The translations under genes and the position numbers were made by a program. From NCBI GenBank assembly GCA_022410635.1, contig JAJVDF010000003.1, positions 3,714,667-3,778,666 on the forward strand: a stretch of 64,000 nt of DNA, read 5' to 3'. A model generated the notes under the pieces. That model saw only the letters and a list, made by a program, of their open reading frames with translations, searched no databases and was not told the DNA's origin. Below are positions 11,310 to 22,164 of the stretch, one piece after another; within the stretch, counting starts at the first letter, position 1, and each line of letters starts with the position of its first letter. Source of the DNA: Tretioscincus oriximinensis (Eukaryota; Chordata; Lepidosauria; Squamata; Gymnophthalmidae).

Positions 11310-12645
11310 CAGTGCTGCCAGTCATGTACCTCTGGTCACATTTTTCAGTGATCACACTGGCCAACATGTTGGTGTGCATCCCTATCACGTATCTGGATTA
11401 CATGACTAAATTGACTCAGGAAAGTAGCTTGGGAGCAGGGAAAAGAACTAGCTTCTTGCTGATGCAATGATGTTAATGATACAGCTGTTCATACCGGCTT
11501 AATTATGATAGATCTCCCAGGCTTTACCAGCAGGATCCTGGAGACCATCCATGTGGTTAATGGCTGACCCGATTAGGCTAGAAAACTGGGGAGAGGAAAA
11601 ATGAAGAGGCTGGAGACAGGCATCAGGTGGAAGCAAAAATAACTGGGTATAATCTTGCAGCAGGTTAAGTATCCCAGCAAAAGGGGGCATGGAGGAAATG
11701 ACATCAAGGCAATAGCACGGAAGGTGATTGGTGTAAGGTGGGTCAGGCAGGTCAGCTCCCAGGCTTTTCTGGTCTATGATAATTCCCTTTTCTTCTCATG
11801 GAGAAGGAGGATAATCCTGTTCCTTTTTTAAGACATGTGCTCTCCTCCATCAAAGTCACTTTCTTGGCATGCTCCCAGAGCTTGAGGAGAAAAAGCAGCA
11901 AAGTGGTTGAGGCAAAGATTTAGCCAGGTTACTATGGAGACAAGGTAACTAATCAGAAATGAAAAGACACAGAGGCATGAGAATATTTTGCAGCAACTTA
12001 GCCAAAAGGCTTTTGGCTAAAACAGAGAAAATATTCAAGAAAAGGAAGCCAAGAAAAGGTGGCTAATGATTATTACATATTCCATTACATGAAGAAAACC
12101 ATTATGATAGCTATTTTTCTCCAATAGTTTTTAAAGCAGGAGATGTGTTTTCTTTGTGCTCTCCATAAAGCATGTGAAAATCCAGTTATCCTAATGGAAG
12201 AAAATGATTGAGGGCTGGGTTGTTGTTGTTTTTTGCCAACACCTGTCAGGGATATCATTGCTGGGTAAATGCAGAATTGTTTAGAAAATGTTGGTTGTTT
12301 ACTATTTTAAAGTATCTACTATTTTGTTTGAATTAAATGTTTAAATTAAAACATGGCAGCTGGTCATTGGACCAACTTGGGGAACATTCCAGAAGGGGGC
12401 AATATTGTACACCCNTTGGCTCAGGGGCTCACGGCCAAAGTATAAAACAACAACTAGCCAGCCATATTGGTTCTGATTCAGTTGCCAGCCACAAAGCTTT
12501 CCAATGCCTCTTTGAGAGTGTGATCATATAGAAGCTTCTACAGCAGGCCTCACAGCCCCATGTAATCACTGTTTGGCAAAAGCAACCAATTGTTGTTGCT
12601 TCTTCCTTTACTTAAAATGGAAAAGGAAATTAAAGTATATATATA
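11310..12645. other. Unannotated sequence
   Basis: No gene or recognised repeat. The region ends in a (TA)n run at about 12,636-12,646 next to the A-type MITE. Confidence 0.5.
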
Positions 12646-12855
12646 TAGGCTGACCAGATGACTCCTTTTTTTGGGGGGGGGGGTGTTTGAAAACCTGTTT
12701 TGGGGGTGCCTCCCAGTATTTTCTGAGGAAATTGTTTTCAAAAAAGGGTTTTTTTCAAAAAAATGTTTTTTAATTTTTTTTCCTCAGAAAAACCAGGAGG
12801 CATCCCAAAAATNGGTTTTCAATCTCCCCCCAAAAGGGGTCATCTGGTCAGCNTA
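12646..12855. mobile_element. Family A palindromic MITE, copy 1
   Basis: The ends are TAGGCTGACCAGATGA and TCATCTGGTCAGCNTA, and most of the element pairs with itself: CCTTTTTTTGGGGGG against CCCCCCAAAAGG, and GGGGTGCCTCCCAG against GGCATCCC. The centre is a T/A-rich spacer. It is 210 bp with no coding content. The left flank is a TA run, and no clean 8 bp target duplication is visible in this copy. Confidence 0.85.
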
Positions 12856-12960
12856 TTTACAGTATATCTTGTTTTAAGAATCACTTAAAGCATTTCATTT
12901 AATTAGTCCACACAGTCTGCAGTTTGTTATAGCAACTTTTAAAGATGCACCATCATCTTA

Positions 12961-13130
12961 CAAGAAAGGATAAATTAAATATACCCCTTGGATCCCCTTC
13001 ATGAAAGGGGAATGAGGGGAGGGGAAGGGGTTTCAATAGTTTATTGATATATGCATGTAACTATTTTGTACGATTGGAAGAAAATTGTAATATCAGTAAA
13101 GTGTAATAAAAAAAAATTAAAAATAAGGAA
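12961..13130 (+). repeat. Probable L1 3' end
   Basis: A G-rich stretch (AGGGGAATGAGGGGAGGGGAAGGGG) is followed by ATTTTGTACGATTGGAAG and a terminal AATAAAAAAAAATTAAAAA. The L1 at 45.4-46.7 kb has, on its minus strand, the same succession of G-rich stretch, TATTTTGTACAATTTTC and A-rich end. Only the 3' untranslated tail is present, a typical severely 5'-truncated copy. Confidence 0.5.
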
Positions 13131-14145
13131 GAAGTAAAGCAGGTGGAATATAAGGAGGAGGAAGAGGAGGAGAAGCTTTACTCAAGAAAAAAATGTACTA
13201 AATAGACAATCTCTCTGTAGAATTTCCATGACTCATAGAAGAGGTGTGGTAGAAAAGAGATGTTCTAATTATANGTTTTTCTTCAAACCTGAGGATTAAG
13301 TTAAAATGCAAATCACCATAAAAAGTGTAGAACAAAACTTGTAGGTACTTCATCTTCTTGGCTTATCACATTTATCACTAAGACATCTTCTTCTCCCCTC
13401 CCCCATATAGTTTTTTTCTGCATTTGTTTCCTTTAATACATCTTTGTTAGCATACATTTTCTAAAATGATGCTAAATAAAAGATGGAGTTGCTATCATCC
13501 TCCATAAAATATAAGATTGCAAAAAGAAAAAAATTCTGAGTAAGATTGGAAAAAAGAAAAATTCTGAGTAAGGATCTCCCCCTCCATAGTTTTTTGTCAT
13601 TATTTAACTTGAAAAAATAATTTTAATCCTATTTTTAATAGGAATACAAGTTTCAGGTGTTTTCAAATGAATCACCTTTTCCCTTTATTTATTATTTTTA
13701 GGAATATTTCACAATCAAAGTAGGGGATGATATTGCTTTTCCAGGCATTATAGNGAAAATAATGTAATATTGTTTGCTGAAAAAGAATTAACGATAGTGT
13801 ATTCAAATTTCATTTCAGTATTCATAGAAACCTTAACATTATTTGAAAAGTGATAGATTATGACAGTCCATACTTGCTACTATATTCTGATTTCTTTATA
13901 AAATTCTTCTACATCTAGATGTACTAGAATACAGCCCCTTCACAGCCAAGAGGGAAAATATATGGGCTTTTACATGGGAAAAAAATCCTAACAGGTTCCT
14001 AAGGGTAGTTAGTTTCTATTGGTTGTAATATTATTTGCATCACAATAAGGTACCCATGAGGGAGACACACCCTTAACTATGATCTACATGAAGACTTTCC
14101 ATGAAATGATATTGATTTTATTCAAACCAAATTACAATCACGTCA
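13131..14145. other. Unannotated AT-rich sequence
   Basis: A small GGA-rich patch lies at 13,150-13,175. A 30 bp direct duplication around TTCTGAGTAAG(G)AT is visible at about 13,533 and 13,561. Nothing else is recognised. Confidence 0.5.
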
Positions 14146-14350
14146 TCTAGCCAGGGGATCTCGTAGTAATGTAGAGATAGGCTGCGTCCTCACATCACTT
14201 ATTTATTTCACTATATTTCACTGTAATTGAATATTCCACAATAATGCACTGTGGGGAGGATTTATTTCAAAATATTCAAGCTCTATGTAGGGATGCAGCC
14301 TGATAAGAAAAATGTCAGCAGCATGAGCTTTCGTAGATAAGCCTATTTCT
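14146..14350 (+). repeat. Family B unit split by a small MITE
   Basis: The B unit starts CTAGCCAGGGGATCTCGTAG, is interrupted after GTAGAGAT, and resumes at AAGAAAAATGTCAGCAGCATG, ending CTTCTGATGC at about 14,357. The two parts are consecutive in the B consensus, so the DNA between them is a later insertion. Confidence 0.75.
14178..14304. mobile_element. Short MITE with AGGCTG termini
   Basis: About 127 bp, starting AGGCTGCGTCCTCACAT and ending TGTAGGGATGCAGCCT, an imperfect terminal inverted repeat. It sits inside a family B unit. Its ends resemble those of families E and H (AGGCTGTATCCA), so it may share their transposase. Confidence 0.65.
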
Positions 14351-14696
14351 TCTGATGCTATGAAGTTCCAGCAGGGGCTCCCTTATAGATTCCAATATAT
14401 ACTCAAAGAACAGCGACATGGAAATCAATTATTAATCTGGCAAGTCAGAGATCAAATATCACAGGGTAGTCCTTGTTATTTAGCAGCAGTTTTTAGATAT
14501 CTTGATGTCATTTCACAAAAGTGTTGTCACAACATTTTTAATCCATCTTCAGTCTTGGAAGACTGGACTAAACTGAATATCTCAGTTTTTCAAGGCTACA
14601 TGTCAGAACAGTACCAAGCTATGTAACCCAAAGATTATTTGCGTTTAGGATAGAAATGAAGCAGCAGTAGATCACAATCGAATTGGGTGAAGGTTA
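14351..14696. other. Unannotated sequence
   Basis: An 88-codon open frame at 14,360-14,626 spans most of it but shows no domain or family resemblance. Regarded as chance. Confidence 0.45.
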
Positions 14697-15130
14697 GAAC
14701 ATAAGAACATAAGAACATAAGAAGAGCCATACTGGATCAGGCCACAGCCCATCAAGTCCAGCATTCTGTGTCACACAGAGGCCCACCAGATGCACCTGGG
14801 CAGCCTGAACAGAGGAAAGCAAAATATGCTCCTCTTCATGACTCCCNGCAAATGGTATTTCAAGAGTCCTGCCTGTTGCTCCATCCNGGAGCCGACATCC
14901 AGACAACTATCCTAGTATCCATTTATACCCTTAGTGTCCATAAACCTGTCTAGTCCTGTCTTGAAACTATCCAAGCTGTTGGCTACTACTACCTCTTCAG
15001 GAAGTAAATTCCACAGGCCGATGACCCTCTGGGTGAAAAAATACTTTCCTTTGTCTGTTCTCACTTTTCTACCCAACAGTTTTAAGGAGTGCCCTCTGGT
15101 CCTTGTGTTGTGTGATAGAGAAAACATTTT

Positions 15131-15592
15131 TTATCTATTCACCCTGTCGATCCCATGCATGATTTTGTACACTTCAATCAGATCACCCCTCAAATGTCTC
15201 CTTTCAAGGCTGAAGAGGCCCAGACGTTGCAGCCTTGCTTCGTAAGGGAGGTACTCCAGACCCTTGATCATTTTTGTTGCCCTTTTCTGCACCTTCTCCA
15301 GTTCCAAAATATCTCTCTTGAGATGTGGCGACCAGAATTGAACACAGTATTCCAAATGTGGCCTCACCACAGATTTATAAAGAGGCAAAACAACATTTGN
15401 TGACTTGTTTTCGATTCCTTTCCTAATTATCCCCAACATGGAATTTGCCTTTTTTGCTGCTGCTGCACACTGGGTTGACATTTTCATTGAATTGTCCACT
15501 AACACCCCAAGATCCTTTTCTTGCTCGGTCACAGAAAGCTTGGTTCCCATCAGGTGGTAGGAGTATTTTGGGTTCTTTGCCCCAATATGCAT
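15131..15592 (-). pseudogene. CR1 ORF2 C-terminal part, frame-broken
   Basis: Translation of 153 residues: MHIGAKNPKYSYHLMG, then [54 protein letters not shown] and [21 protein letters not shown]. These are standard landmarks of the region after the reverse transcriptase in CR1. One more frame shift near 15,130 leads to the final segment at 14,912-15,127 (REKMFSLSHNTRTRGHSLKL ... GLDRFMDTKGINGY). Confidence 0.9.
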
Positions 15593-15686
15593 GACCTTGC
15601 ACTTGCTTTAGTTGAAGTGCATTTGCCACTTTGATGCCCACTCACCCAATTTCAATAAATCACTCTGGAGTGCCTTACAATCATTT

Positions 15687-16180
15687 TCAGTTTTCACTAC
15701 CCTGAAGTTTAGTGTCGTCAGCAAACTTGGCTACTTCACTATTTACCTCGGCATCCAGATTATTTATAAATATATTGAAAAGCAAGGGTCCCAATACAGA
15801 TCCCTGGGGTACCCCACTTCTTACCTCTTTCCACTCAGAGAACTGTCCATTTAATACTACCCTCTGTTTTCTATCTTTTAGGCAGTTTCCAATCCAGGAC
15901 AAAGTCTGTCCTCTTATACCATGAGTATGGAGCTTTTTTAGAAGCCTTTGATGAGGGACTTTATCAAAAGCCTTCTGAAAATCTAGATAGACAATATCAA
16001 CTAGATGCCCTTTATCTACATGTTTGTTAACACTCTCAAAGAATTCTAGCAAGTTGGTAAGGCATGATTTACCTTTGCTGAAGCCATGCTGAGTTTCATT
16101 CAGCAATGCNTGCTTCTCTATGTGTTTAGTAATTTTGTCCTTAATTATGGTTTCCATCACTTTACCTGGTTGGGGATGAA
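15687..16180 (-). pseudogene. CR1 reverse transcriptase fragment
   Basis: The frame 16,241-15,687 encodes 184 residues, of which about the last 160 are CR1-like. Motif A is LDFQKAFD at residues 86-93, motif B is [10 protein letters not shown] at 143-152 and motif C is FADD at 173-176, the catalytic aspartates being intact. GKVMETIIKDKI upstream belongs to the start of the domain. The frame breaks a few codons after FADDTKL. In life this enzyme copies LINE RNA into DNA at a nicked target. Here it is a fragment with no start of its own. Confidence 0.9.
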
Positions 16181-17133
16181 GAAGCACAGTTAGAATAATC
16201 CCTCCTTCAAAAAAAGGCATAGTTGTAAAAAAGAATTGCAACAGATGCAGTTTATAATATTGGCAGTATCAGCCAATTTTTCTACTTCAACAGAAGCCTT
16301 GTCCTGTTCTCTTCCTTTCTTCCTTTCTTTNTTTCTTTTGACAACCCTAAGTACAGGATACACCAGTTGTCAATCAACATCCCATACTATGCATTACTAA
16401 ACATTTTATCTTTTCATATACTAAACATTCAAACAAAAATTCATTCCAAGGCAAAGCATTCCCAAGAGGCCTTGCATACATAAATAAAAATTAAAATTGA
16501 ATCACCTTATCCCAATAGTACTAAATCATTAACCCAACAGTTTAAAAACATTTCATAGCCCCAGCACAAAGTTCACACCAAAACCAATCTAAATTGCCTA
16601 ATTTGATTTTACATAGTATTATTCTCCCACCTCCCCTCCGCCATTGTGCAGTGTTTATTTCCATAGCTGAATGAAAACAGTCTTTTATGTATTTCTTTGT
16701 CTCTGGCTAAAACAATAAAGGAAGGAACTGGATTGTAGCAAACAGCTAAACTATCATCTGAAATGGTTATATCAAGGTTAGCTGGTGTTTAAGAAAACAG
16801 GGAATTATTATTGACGTAAATCTGAAATCTGTTGTACTTTGGGGGTGAAAAAAAATGTTTCTCAGGGCTCTTTTGTTCAGGATCTCTACCTGAAGTAAAC
16901 CCAGTTTCAGTTTACCTTGTGCTTCTTAATTAAGGTTTTTCTGTGAGAGAGGATAGGTTCCACTCAAAGCCTTAAAATCACATCAGGAGGGACAAGGTCA
17001 GATGAGCCCAACTCCAAAACAAATAGTCACCAACACAGTGCGCACACACAGTCCACGGGCACCAATAGGTCACCCTGTTGTAGTATACCACTTCCACCAC
17101 CCTAATTGTAGCCTTATAATCTTGATACAAAAT
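16181..17133. other. Unannotated sequence with a TTCC-type microsatellite
   Basis: A degenerate CTTTCTTCC run lies at about 16,308-16,340. The A/C-rich stretch 16,340-16,640 could be an L1 3' untranslated region in reverse, but no coding segment confirms it. The rest is unrecognised. Confidence 0.4.
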
Positions 17134-17304
17134 TAAGCTGACCAGATNACCCCTTTTGGAGGGGGGTGGAAACCCGGTTTTGGGGTGCCTCCCGTTTTTT
17201 GCTGAGGATTTTTTTAAAAAAAAAAAATTCCCTCAGGAAAAACTGGGAGGCACCCCAAAACTGGGTCCCCCCCCCCAAAAAAAGGGGATCATCTGGTCAG
17301 CCTA
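17134..17304. mobile_element. Family A palindromic MITE, copy 2, with 8 bp target duplication
   Basis: The ends are TAAGCTGACCAGAT and ATCTGGTCAGCCTA, and the flanks are the perfect 8 bp direct repeat TACAAAAT (17,126-17,133 and 17,305-17,312). It is 171 bp and nearly fully self-complementary, with C/G runs and CTGAGG / CCTCAG near the centre. An 8 bp duplication is the hallmark of hAT transposition. No coding capacity. Confidence 0.9.
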
Positions 17305-17312
17305 TACAAAAT

Positions 17313-17665
17313 CAGTACCAGGCCCCACTATGCAGAAGCCCTTGTTGCAGGACACTGCAAGATGATATTCAGTGAATGATGGCCTTAAGGTATTTTAGTA
17401 CTAATTAGATATGATTCAGGTAAAATTGTCAAACAATTAACTATGTGCCTTGTTTATTTCTTGCTTGTTGATCATTTGATTCATTACAGAAGTACTTATC
17501 ATCACAATGGATGAAAATGTGATAAAATGCATTTGATTAATAATGGATCAAATATTATAACAACGTATCCTTATGCCCATGGCTGCCCATATAGAGTTAG
17601 AATAACATATATCTTGGTTTCTTCCTTCCACTCATCTTATCCCCACATTCCCTGCTTCTATAGGT
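17313..17665. other. Unannotated sequence
   Basis: AT-rich, with no gene or recognised repeat. Confidence 0.5.
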
Positions 17666-18105
17666 TTATTATAACATCTGGCAAGGGGATATTATAGCAC
17701 CTCAGAGATTAACAAGAAATAGCAGCACAAGCATTTGTAGACAAATCAACTTTTTCAGATGCTGGGGAATTCTAAGCAAGAAAGTCTTGTATCACCTTAG
17801 AAACTAAGAAGAAAAACATAAGCACTATGAGTTTTCATAGACAAAATCTGCCTTCTTCGGATCCTTATGGAGAAATAGACTTATTTACTAAATCATGCTG
17901 ACGTCCTTTTTATTTCTACTATCTAGGTGTTATGAGACTCCTTTGCTAGAATTCCATAGCATCTGAAGAAATGGACTTGCCTGTGGAAGCTCCTGCTGCC
18001 TCCCTTTTTCTTGTTACATTTTCAGCTGCTAGGAGAACCCCTTGCTCAGTATTCTGGACCCAGACTAACTTGGCTATTTATTTTAGATTTCTGAAACTAT
18101 TTTAC
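17666..18105. repeat. Family B compound copy, opposed units
   Basis: Plus-orientation units (CTCAGAGATTAACAAGAAA ... CTTTTTCAGATGC and CACCTTAGAAACTAAGAAG ... CTTCTTCGGAT) are followed by minus-orientation material (AGCATCTGAAGAAATGGACTT ... ACCCAGACTAACTTGGCTA). The whole is a long imperfect foldback. Confidence 0.75.
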
Positions 18106-18765
18106 ATAATGGTATGATTTCAGATTGTTTCCTAGTTCTTTACTTCACCCCATCATAAACTTGGTATGGGATCAAAAATAACTGTTTCCAAGTCAGATAC
18201 TTTTTCAAATGTTCAAACAGCAATGCTAACACAAGCAACTAATTCCAAAGTCTCTTGAAATTACTCTTTCAAACTATTGTTCTTTGCTTTGGGGNCTGTG
18301 GGCCAGAAAAATATGTGAAATAAGAAAGCTGTAGTCACTGATAGAAATAAATTCACAAGTTTGGTCAAAAGCACAGGATTCTGAGGACATTAACACCTCT
18401 GTATAATATTTTATTAGATAACTAGAGCAATAAAGATATACAGTTCTGTAATACAGAATTTTACTGTTTTAGTAATAAAGTGGGTGAGCTTTTAACAAAA
18501 TTACTTCCTGGCTTTCCTCAGCCAAGTACCATTTTCTTTATAATTATTAAAAGGAGGAAATTGCTATTTACTCATTTTTTTATCAGATTTATCAGTAATT
18601 CAGTGGCACTTTTGTAAGCATCAAGNTAATGCATTTAGATAATGCATTTATCTTTATAAGTCAGTTTCAGGTTGCATGTCAAGGCTGGTACTTTAAGCAT
18701 TATTGAGGAGAACCATAGCTGTTTANTACAATTATCTAAATCAAACGATAAATAAAAGGAAACTC
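18106..18765. other. Unannotated AT-rich sequence
   Basis: Several Ns. An AATGCATTTA duplication lies at 18,630-18,650. No gene or family recognised. Confidence 0.5.
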
Positions 18766-18990
18766 GAGTTGGTTTTATACTCCACTTTTGTCAACCCGAA
18801 AGGAATCAAAATGGCTTACATAACCTTCTGTTTTTCTCTTCAAAACAGACACCTTGTGAGGTAGATAGGGCTAAGAGAGCTCCAAAAAATGGCGACTAAT
18901 CCAAGGTTACCCAGCTGGCTTCATAGAGGAGTACAGAATCAAACTGGGATGCTTTTAGATATGAGTCTGACACTCTAATCAGAGTGGCTT
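18766..18990 (-). repeat. SINE-B, reverse orientation
   Basis: The minus-strand head reads GATTAGAGTGTCAGACTCAT, then core GGTAACCTTGGATTAGTC, then the tail with AAAGTGGAGTATAAAACCAAC. Same order as the other SINE-B copies. Diverged, therefore old. Confidence 0.75.
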
Positions 18991-19016
18991 TCAAGGAGGA
19001 GGAGAAAGGTGAGGAC

Positions 19017-19090
19017 GAGTTGGTTTTTATACCCCACTTTCCTCAACCTGAGGTGACTCAAAGTCATTTACATAACCTTCTATTCCTCAC
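19017..19090 (-). repeat. SINE-B 3' fragment
   Basis: Only the 3' part (minus strand: GACTTTGAGTCACCTCAGG, then AAAGTGGGGTATAAAAACCA) is present, in the same orientation and 26 bp from the preceding SINE-B. The head is missing. Confidence 0.65.
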
Positions 19091-20261
19091 TTGATGCAAA
19101 ATACACTTCCTAGGTTATCTACAGGACAAGAGTTAAAAATGCAGAAGAGCTGGCAAGGAAGAAGTGGTAGGGTGGAAGAGAAAGAAAAGGAGTGTCAAGA
19201 GGAAGAAAAGGAGAGGCAGGAGGAGAAGCATTGCACAGTGGCAGTGAGCTTCCTCTTCACTTGTCTGTTCAATAATCCGAAGGAATTTAAAAGCATCAAT
19301 TTCTTCATACGAAAGAAGGAAGTTAAAGCAATGTATAATGTAACAATATGAGATAGCAAAAATAAGAAAACGATTCTTCGTTTAATTTCAACTGTGAACA
19401 AGTGACGCAAATCGGAGGCATGAGGGTGATGTGCAAACTGACCTTAAACGAACAGGAATCTATTCCATATTAACATCCTTCACACTGCAATCTATCAGGA
19501 TAGACAAGGTGAGTAACTTGGCATCCTAAAAATTTGAAGCACTCCATGAAGCCTTCTACCCAGAATTGAAACCTAGCTTGCTTTGTGATTGTCTCTGACA
19601 TTCAGCTTCATATTCTTTCTGACCTACTATACCTTCTTGAAAGCTTGTTATCTTTTGTTCAGGAAGCTATAAACACTATGGAGCACACTCTGATTGTATC
19701 ATCTTGATAGAATTCACTCTAATACTTTGGGCTTGATTGTAGATATGCTTTATGCATAGTTTTGTCCCTTGCAAAGGTTTCTGGCTACAATACAGGGTAA
19801 CAACTTGTCAACCACTCAGTGTATATCATGCTCTGTTTTTGAATTTATTTTTATACAATCATCCAACCAACAAGCACAAAACAAACAAACAAAACCCATG
19901 CAAGTGTTTTTGAAAACAGAAACAGCTTTGAAACCTTGTTACCTTCTTTGTAAATACTCAGTTTGCACAGACATTTTTTCAATGCAAAATACACTTCCTG
20001 GGTTATCGACAGGATTTATTTATTTCCTTCTGAGAAAAGAAAATGGGGTTTCAACATAGGAGTTTCAAAAATCATTTGGACATCTGCCTCATCAAGCTGT
20101 ACCAGCCAGAGCCCTGCTGGCTTTCATTTATCACATCTTTTTTCTTTTTCTTTTCTGTTTCTTCAGTGATTTTTCTGGTCAAGGAGCATTCACCTAAGTG
20201 CACAGAGTGGCACAAACTCTATAGCTTCATTTTTTTCAACGTTACTTTTCACATTCTGATC
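19091..20261. other. Unannotated segment bracketed by a 33 bp direct repeat
   Basis: ATGCAAAATACACTTCCTNGG and the following bases occur at 19,094-19,126 and again at 19,982-20,014 with two mismatches. Between them lie a short AG-rich patch (19,150-19,230) and otherwise unrecognised sequence. No gene. Confidence 0.5.
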
Positions 20262-20511
20262 ACACCATAACTAAGTTCTTGTTTATTCCATGAGAAATCA
20301 AAATCTGGGTCATGAATTAACCAGTTTTAATTCATATCTTTCTAATATATTCCACATTTTGGAATTCTGTCTGCTCCTAGTAAGTAAACTTTTTCCACGC
20401 ACCCTTTCCTGTCAGGCATTTTGTTTGTTGATTGCTGAGACAAATTCCTCCTCAAAGTCCAAAATTCTATTGGAAAATTTGATGTCAATCTCAAATTCCT
20501 TTACCTCTTGA

Positions 20512-20650
20512 TAGGGTTACCAGATAAAATTAAGGAGAAAAGTTTGCACCTTTAATGGGTATGGAAGGGAGGACTTTTCACCAGATGCAACTTCTAATAT
20601 CATTTAGCAATGGCTAAAATGCCACTTGTGCAGAAAAACTCTCAGTTACT
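20512..20650 (+). mobile_element. Family C palindromic element, left half
   Basis: It starts TAGGGTTACCAGATAAAAT, followed by AAGTTTGCACCTTTAATGGG, the left arm of family C (compare 48,246-48,396). The complementary right arm is not seen, so the copy is truncated or was cut by a later rearrangement. Confidence 0.65.
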
Positions 20651-20699
20651 CACCAGAATTATCCACATGTCACATCACTTGCACAATAACCATATTACA

Positions 20700-20825
20700 A
20701 AGAAATAGCCATTATAGTATGGGTCCAGAAAATGTANCAAGGGATCTCANAGTAGCACTTTAGAGATTAACAAGAAAAATGTAGACAGCATGAGCTTTTG
20801 TGGACAAATTTACTTCTTCAGATGC
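20700..20825 (+). repeat. Family B single unit
   Basis: GGGTCCAGAAAATGT, GCACTTTAGAGATTAACAAG and GCATGAGCTTTTGTGGACAA ... CTTCTTCAGATGC in the family order. Confidence 0.75.
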
Positions 20826-20988
20826 AACATAGAGTGCTTCACCAACTGTTTTTCGTGATAAACTGATAAATGACTCTAAAACTCAAATTGCTCTCGATTT
20901 ATATAAAAGTTCACATGGTAAATGCAATATACATATGATCTGCTAGTAGATTACTGATCCTGTCCGAATGCAGCCTATGCCAGAAAAT

Positions 20989-21291
20989 CACAAGCACAGC
21001 TGTTTTCATACTTCATTTTTCTTGTGATTGAGGCCTGTAAAAGCTAAATGAGCTTCAGTATAAAACAACTTTTTAGAGGTTTATTTCTGATTAATTTATT
21101 TTGTTTATTGAACTGAGGTATACATATTTATAATCCACAGCTGGACCGAGGAACTCACAATGAGGAACAATCATATTTTAAAAAGTCATTTAAAACACTA
21201 AAAACTACATAGAAGCATCACAGAGTAGACTTTTTGATTGAGTCTTATTCCAAATTTTAGAGAGGAAAGTAGCTGAAAGAAGACTCTATAG
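20989..21291. other. Unannotated sequence
   Basis: AT-rich. No gene or repeat recognised. Confidence 0.5.
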
Positions 21292-21496
21292 TAGGCTGAC
21301 CAGATGACCCCTTTTGGGGGGGGGGGTTGAAAACCTGGTTCTGAGGTGCCTCCTGTTTTTTTCTGAGGGAATTTTTTTTTTTTAAATATTCCTCATCCAA
21401 AATCTTTTTTTTAAAAAAATCCTCAGAAAAAAACCGGAAGCACCCCAAAACCAGGTTTTCAACCCCCCCCCCCAAAGGGGTCATCTGGTCAGCCTA
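21292..21496. mobile_element. Family A palindromic MITE, copy 3, with 8 bp flanks
   Basis: The termini are TAGGCTGACCAGATGACC and GGTCATCTGGTCAGCCTA, with self-complementary arms. Flanks CTCTATAG (21,284-21,291) and CTCTATGG (21,497-21,504) agree at 7 of 8 positions, consistent with a hAT target duplication. 205 bp, noncoding. Central A/T spacer. Confidence 0.88.
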
Positions 21497-21784
21497 CTCT
21501 ATGGCAATTCTCAGGTCTATTTCTACAGCACATATCTTGCCATGTTGGATTTTCAGGCCTTTTTTAACTTGCCAATAGTATAGTATAAGAAGGAGTCTAA
21601 GGAACTCCCTTTCACATGTTTATAGGCCTTAAAGAATATCCAAGATCCCNAGCATGTTTTGTCTAGACAGGACAAGGCTAAGGCATTCAGAATGGCATTC
21701 TAAACCACTCTATTAGTAGACTTGAACTTCATTCTATTGGTTTTTCTATATACCTGCATAAATATCAATTTAATCACAAAATTA

Positions 21785-22060
21785 TAAATTTANTNACATT
21801 TCTATACTGCCCTATACTCGAAGGTCTCAGGGCAATTAACAATAAAAAACAAATTTAATAGATTAAAACAGCAATGTCTAAAAGTAGGAAAGGGAGAGCA
21901 GGGTTTTTTTCAGCCAAAGGCCAGGTTAAAGAAGTGTGTCTTCAAGCATTTTCTAAATGCACAGATTGACACACTTCAAAGGGGAGACTTTTCCATAGTT
22001 TGGGGGTCCTACACTGGATTCCTACCAAGAGAGGTGGTGCAATCAGGAGGGCCTCCTCTG
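21785..22060 (-). repeat. LINE 3' tail fragment (same family as 63.3 kb)
   Basis: On the minus strand the tail is GCCCTGAGACCTTCGAGTAT then AGGGCAGTATAGAAATGT, matching the plus-strand tail at 63,655-63,690. Upstream (plus-strand coordinates 21,900-22,060) is low-similarity material likely from the end of the same LINE. Not CR1. Confidence 0.5.
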
Positions 22061-22164
22061 CTTATCTTCATGATCATGTGACTTTCAATGCTATAAAATT
22101 TAATTTCCTATCTTTTGTTCTAAGTAATTTTGGAGGAAAATTTGAAAATTGGTCAATGAAATTT

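Larger units (their letters stand above)
14697..16180 (-). mobile_element. CR1 LINE, 5'-truncated, about 1.5 kb
   Basis: The 3' end on the minus strand is a short tandem array (plus strand AAGAACATAAGAACAT), preceded by the conserved CR1 3' segment. Upstream lie the reverse transcriptase and carboxyl domains in broken frames. Homology fades near 16,180, inside the reverse transcriptase, so the endonuclease half is absent. It is dead as an element: truncated, frameshifted and with stops or Ns. It is closely similar to the copy at 22,402-23,025, indicating fairly recent CR1 activity. Confidence 0.93.
20262..20988 (+). mobile_element. Family E DNA element, copy 2, with nested repeats
   Basis: The landmarks match copies at 7.2 and 23.1 kb: GTTTTAATTCATATCTTT, ATATTCCACATTTTGG, CTGTCTGCTCCTAGTAAG, AGGCATTTTGTTTGTTGATTGCTG. 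The far end is GTAAATGCAATATACAT ... GTCCGAATGCAGCCT. Two younger repeats sit inside: a family C end at 20,512 and a family B unit at about 20,700-20,825. Subtracting them leaves a size near that of the other copies. Confidence 0.6.

Noticed and set aside
16308..16340. Branch-point and polypyrimidine tract of a splice acceptor
   Set aside because: A degenerate TTCC microsatellite with no AG/exon continuation.
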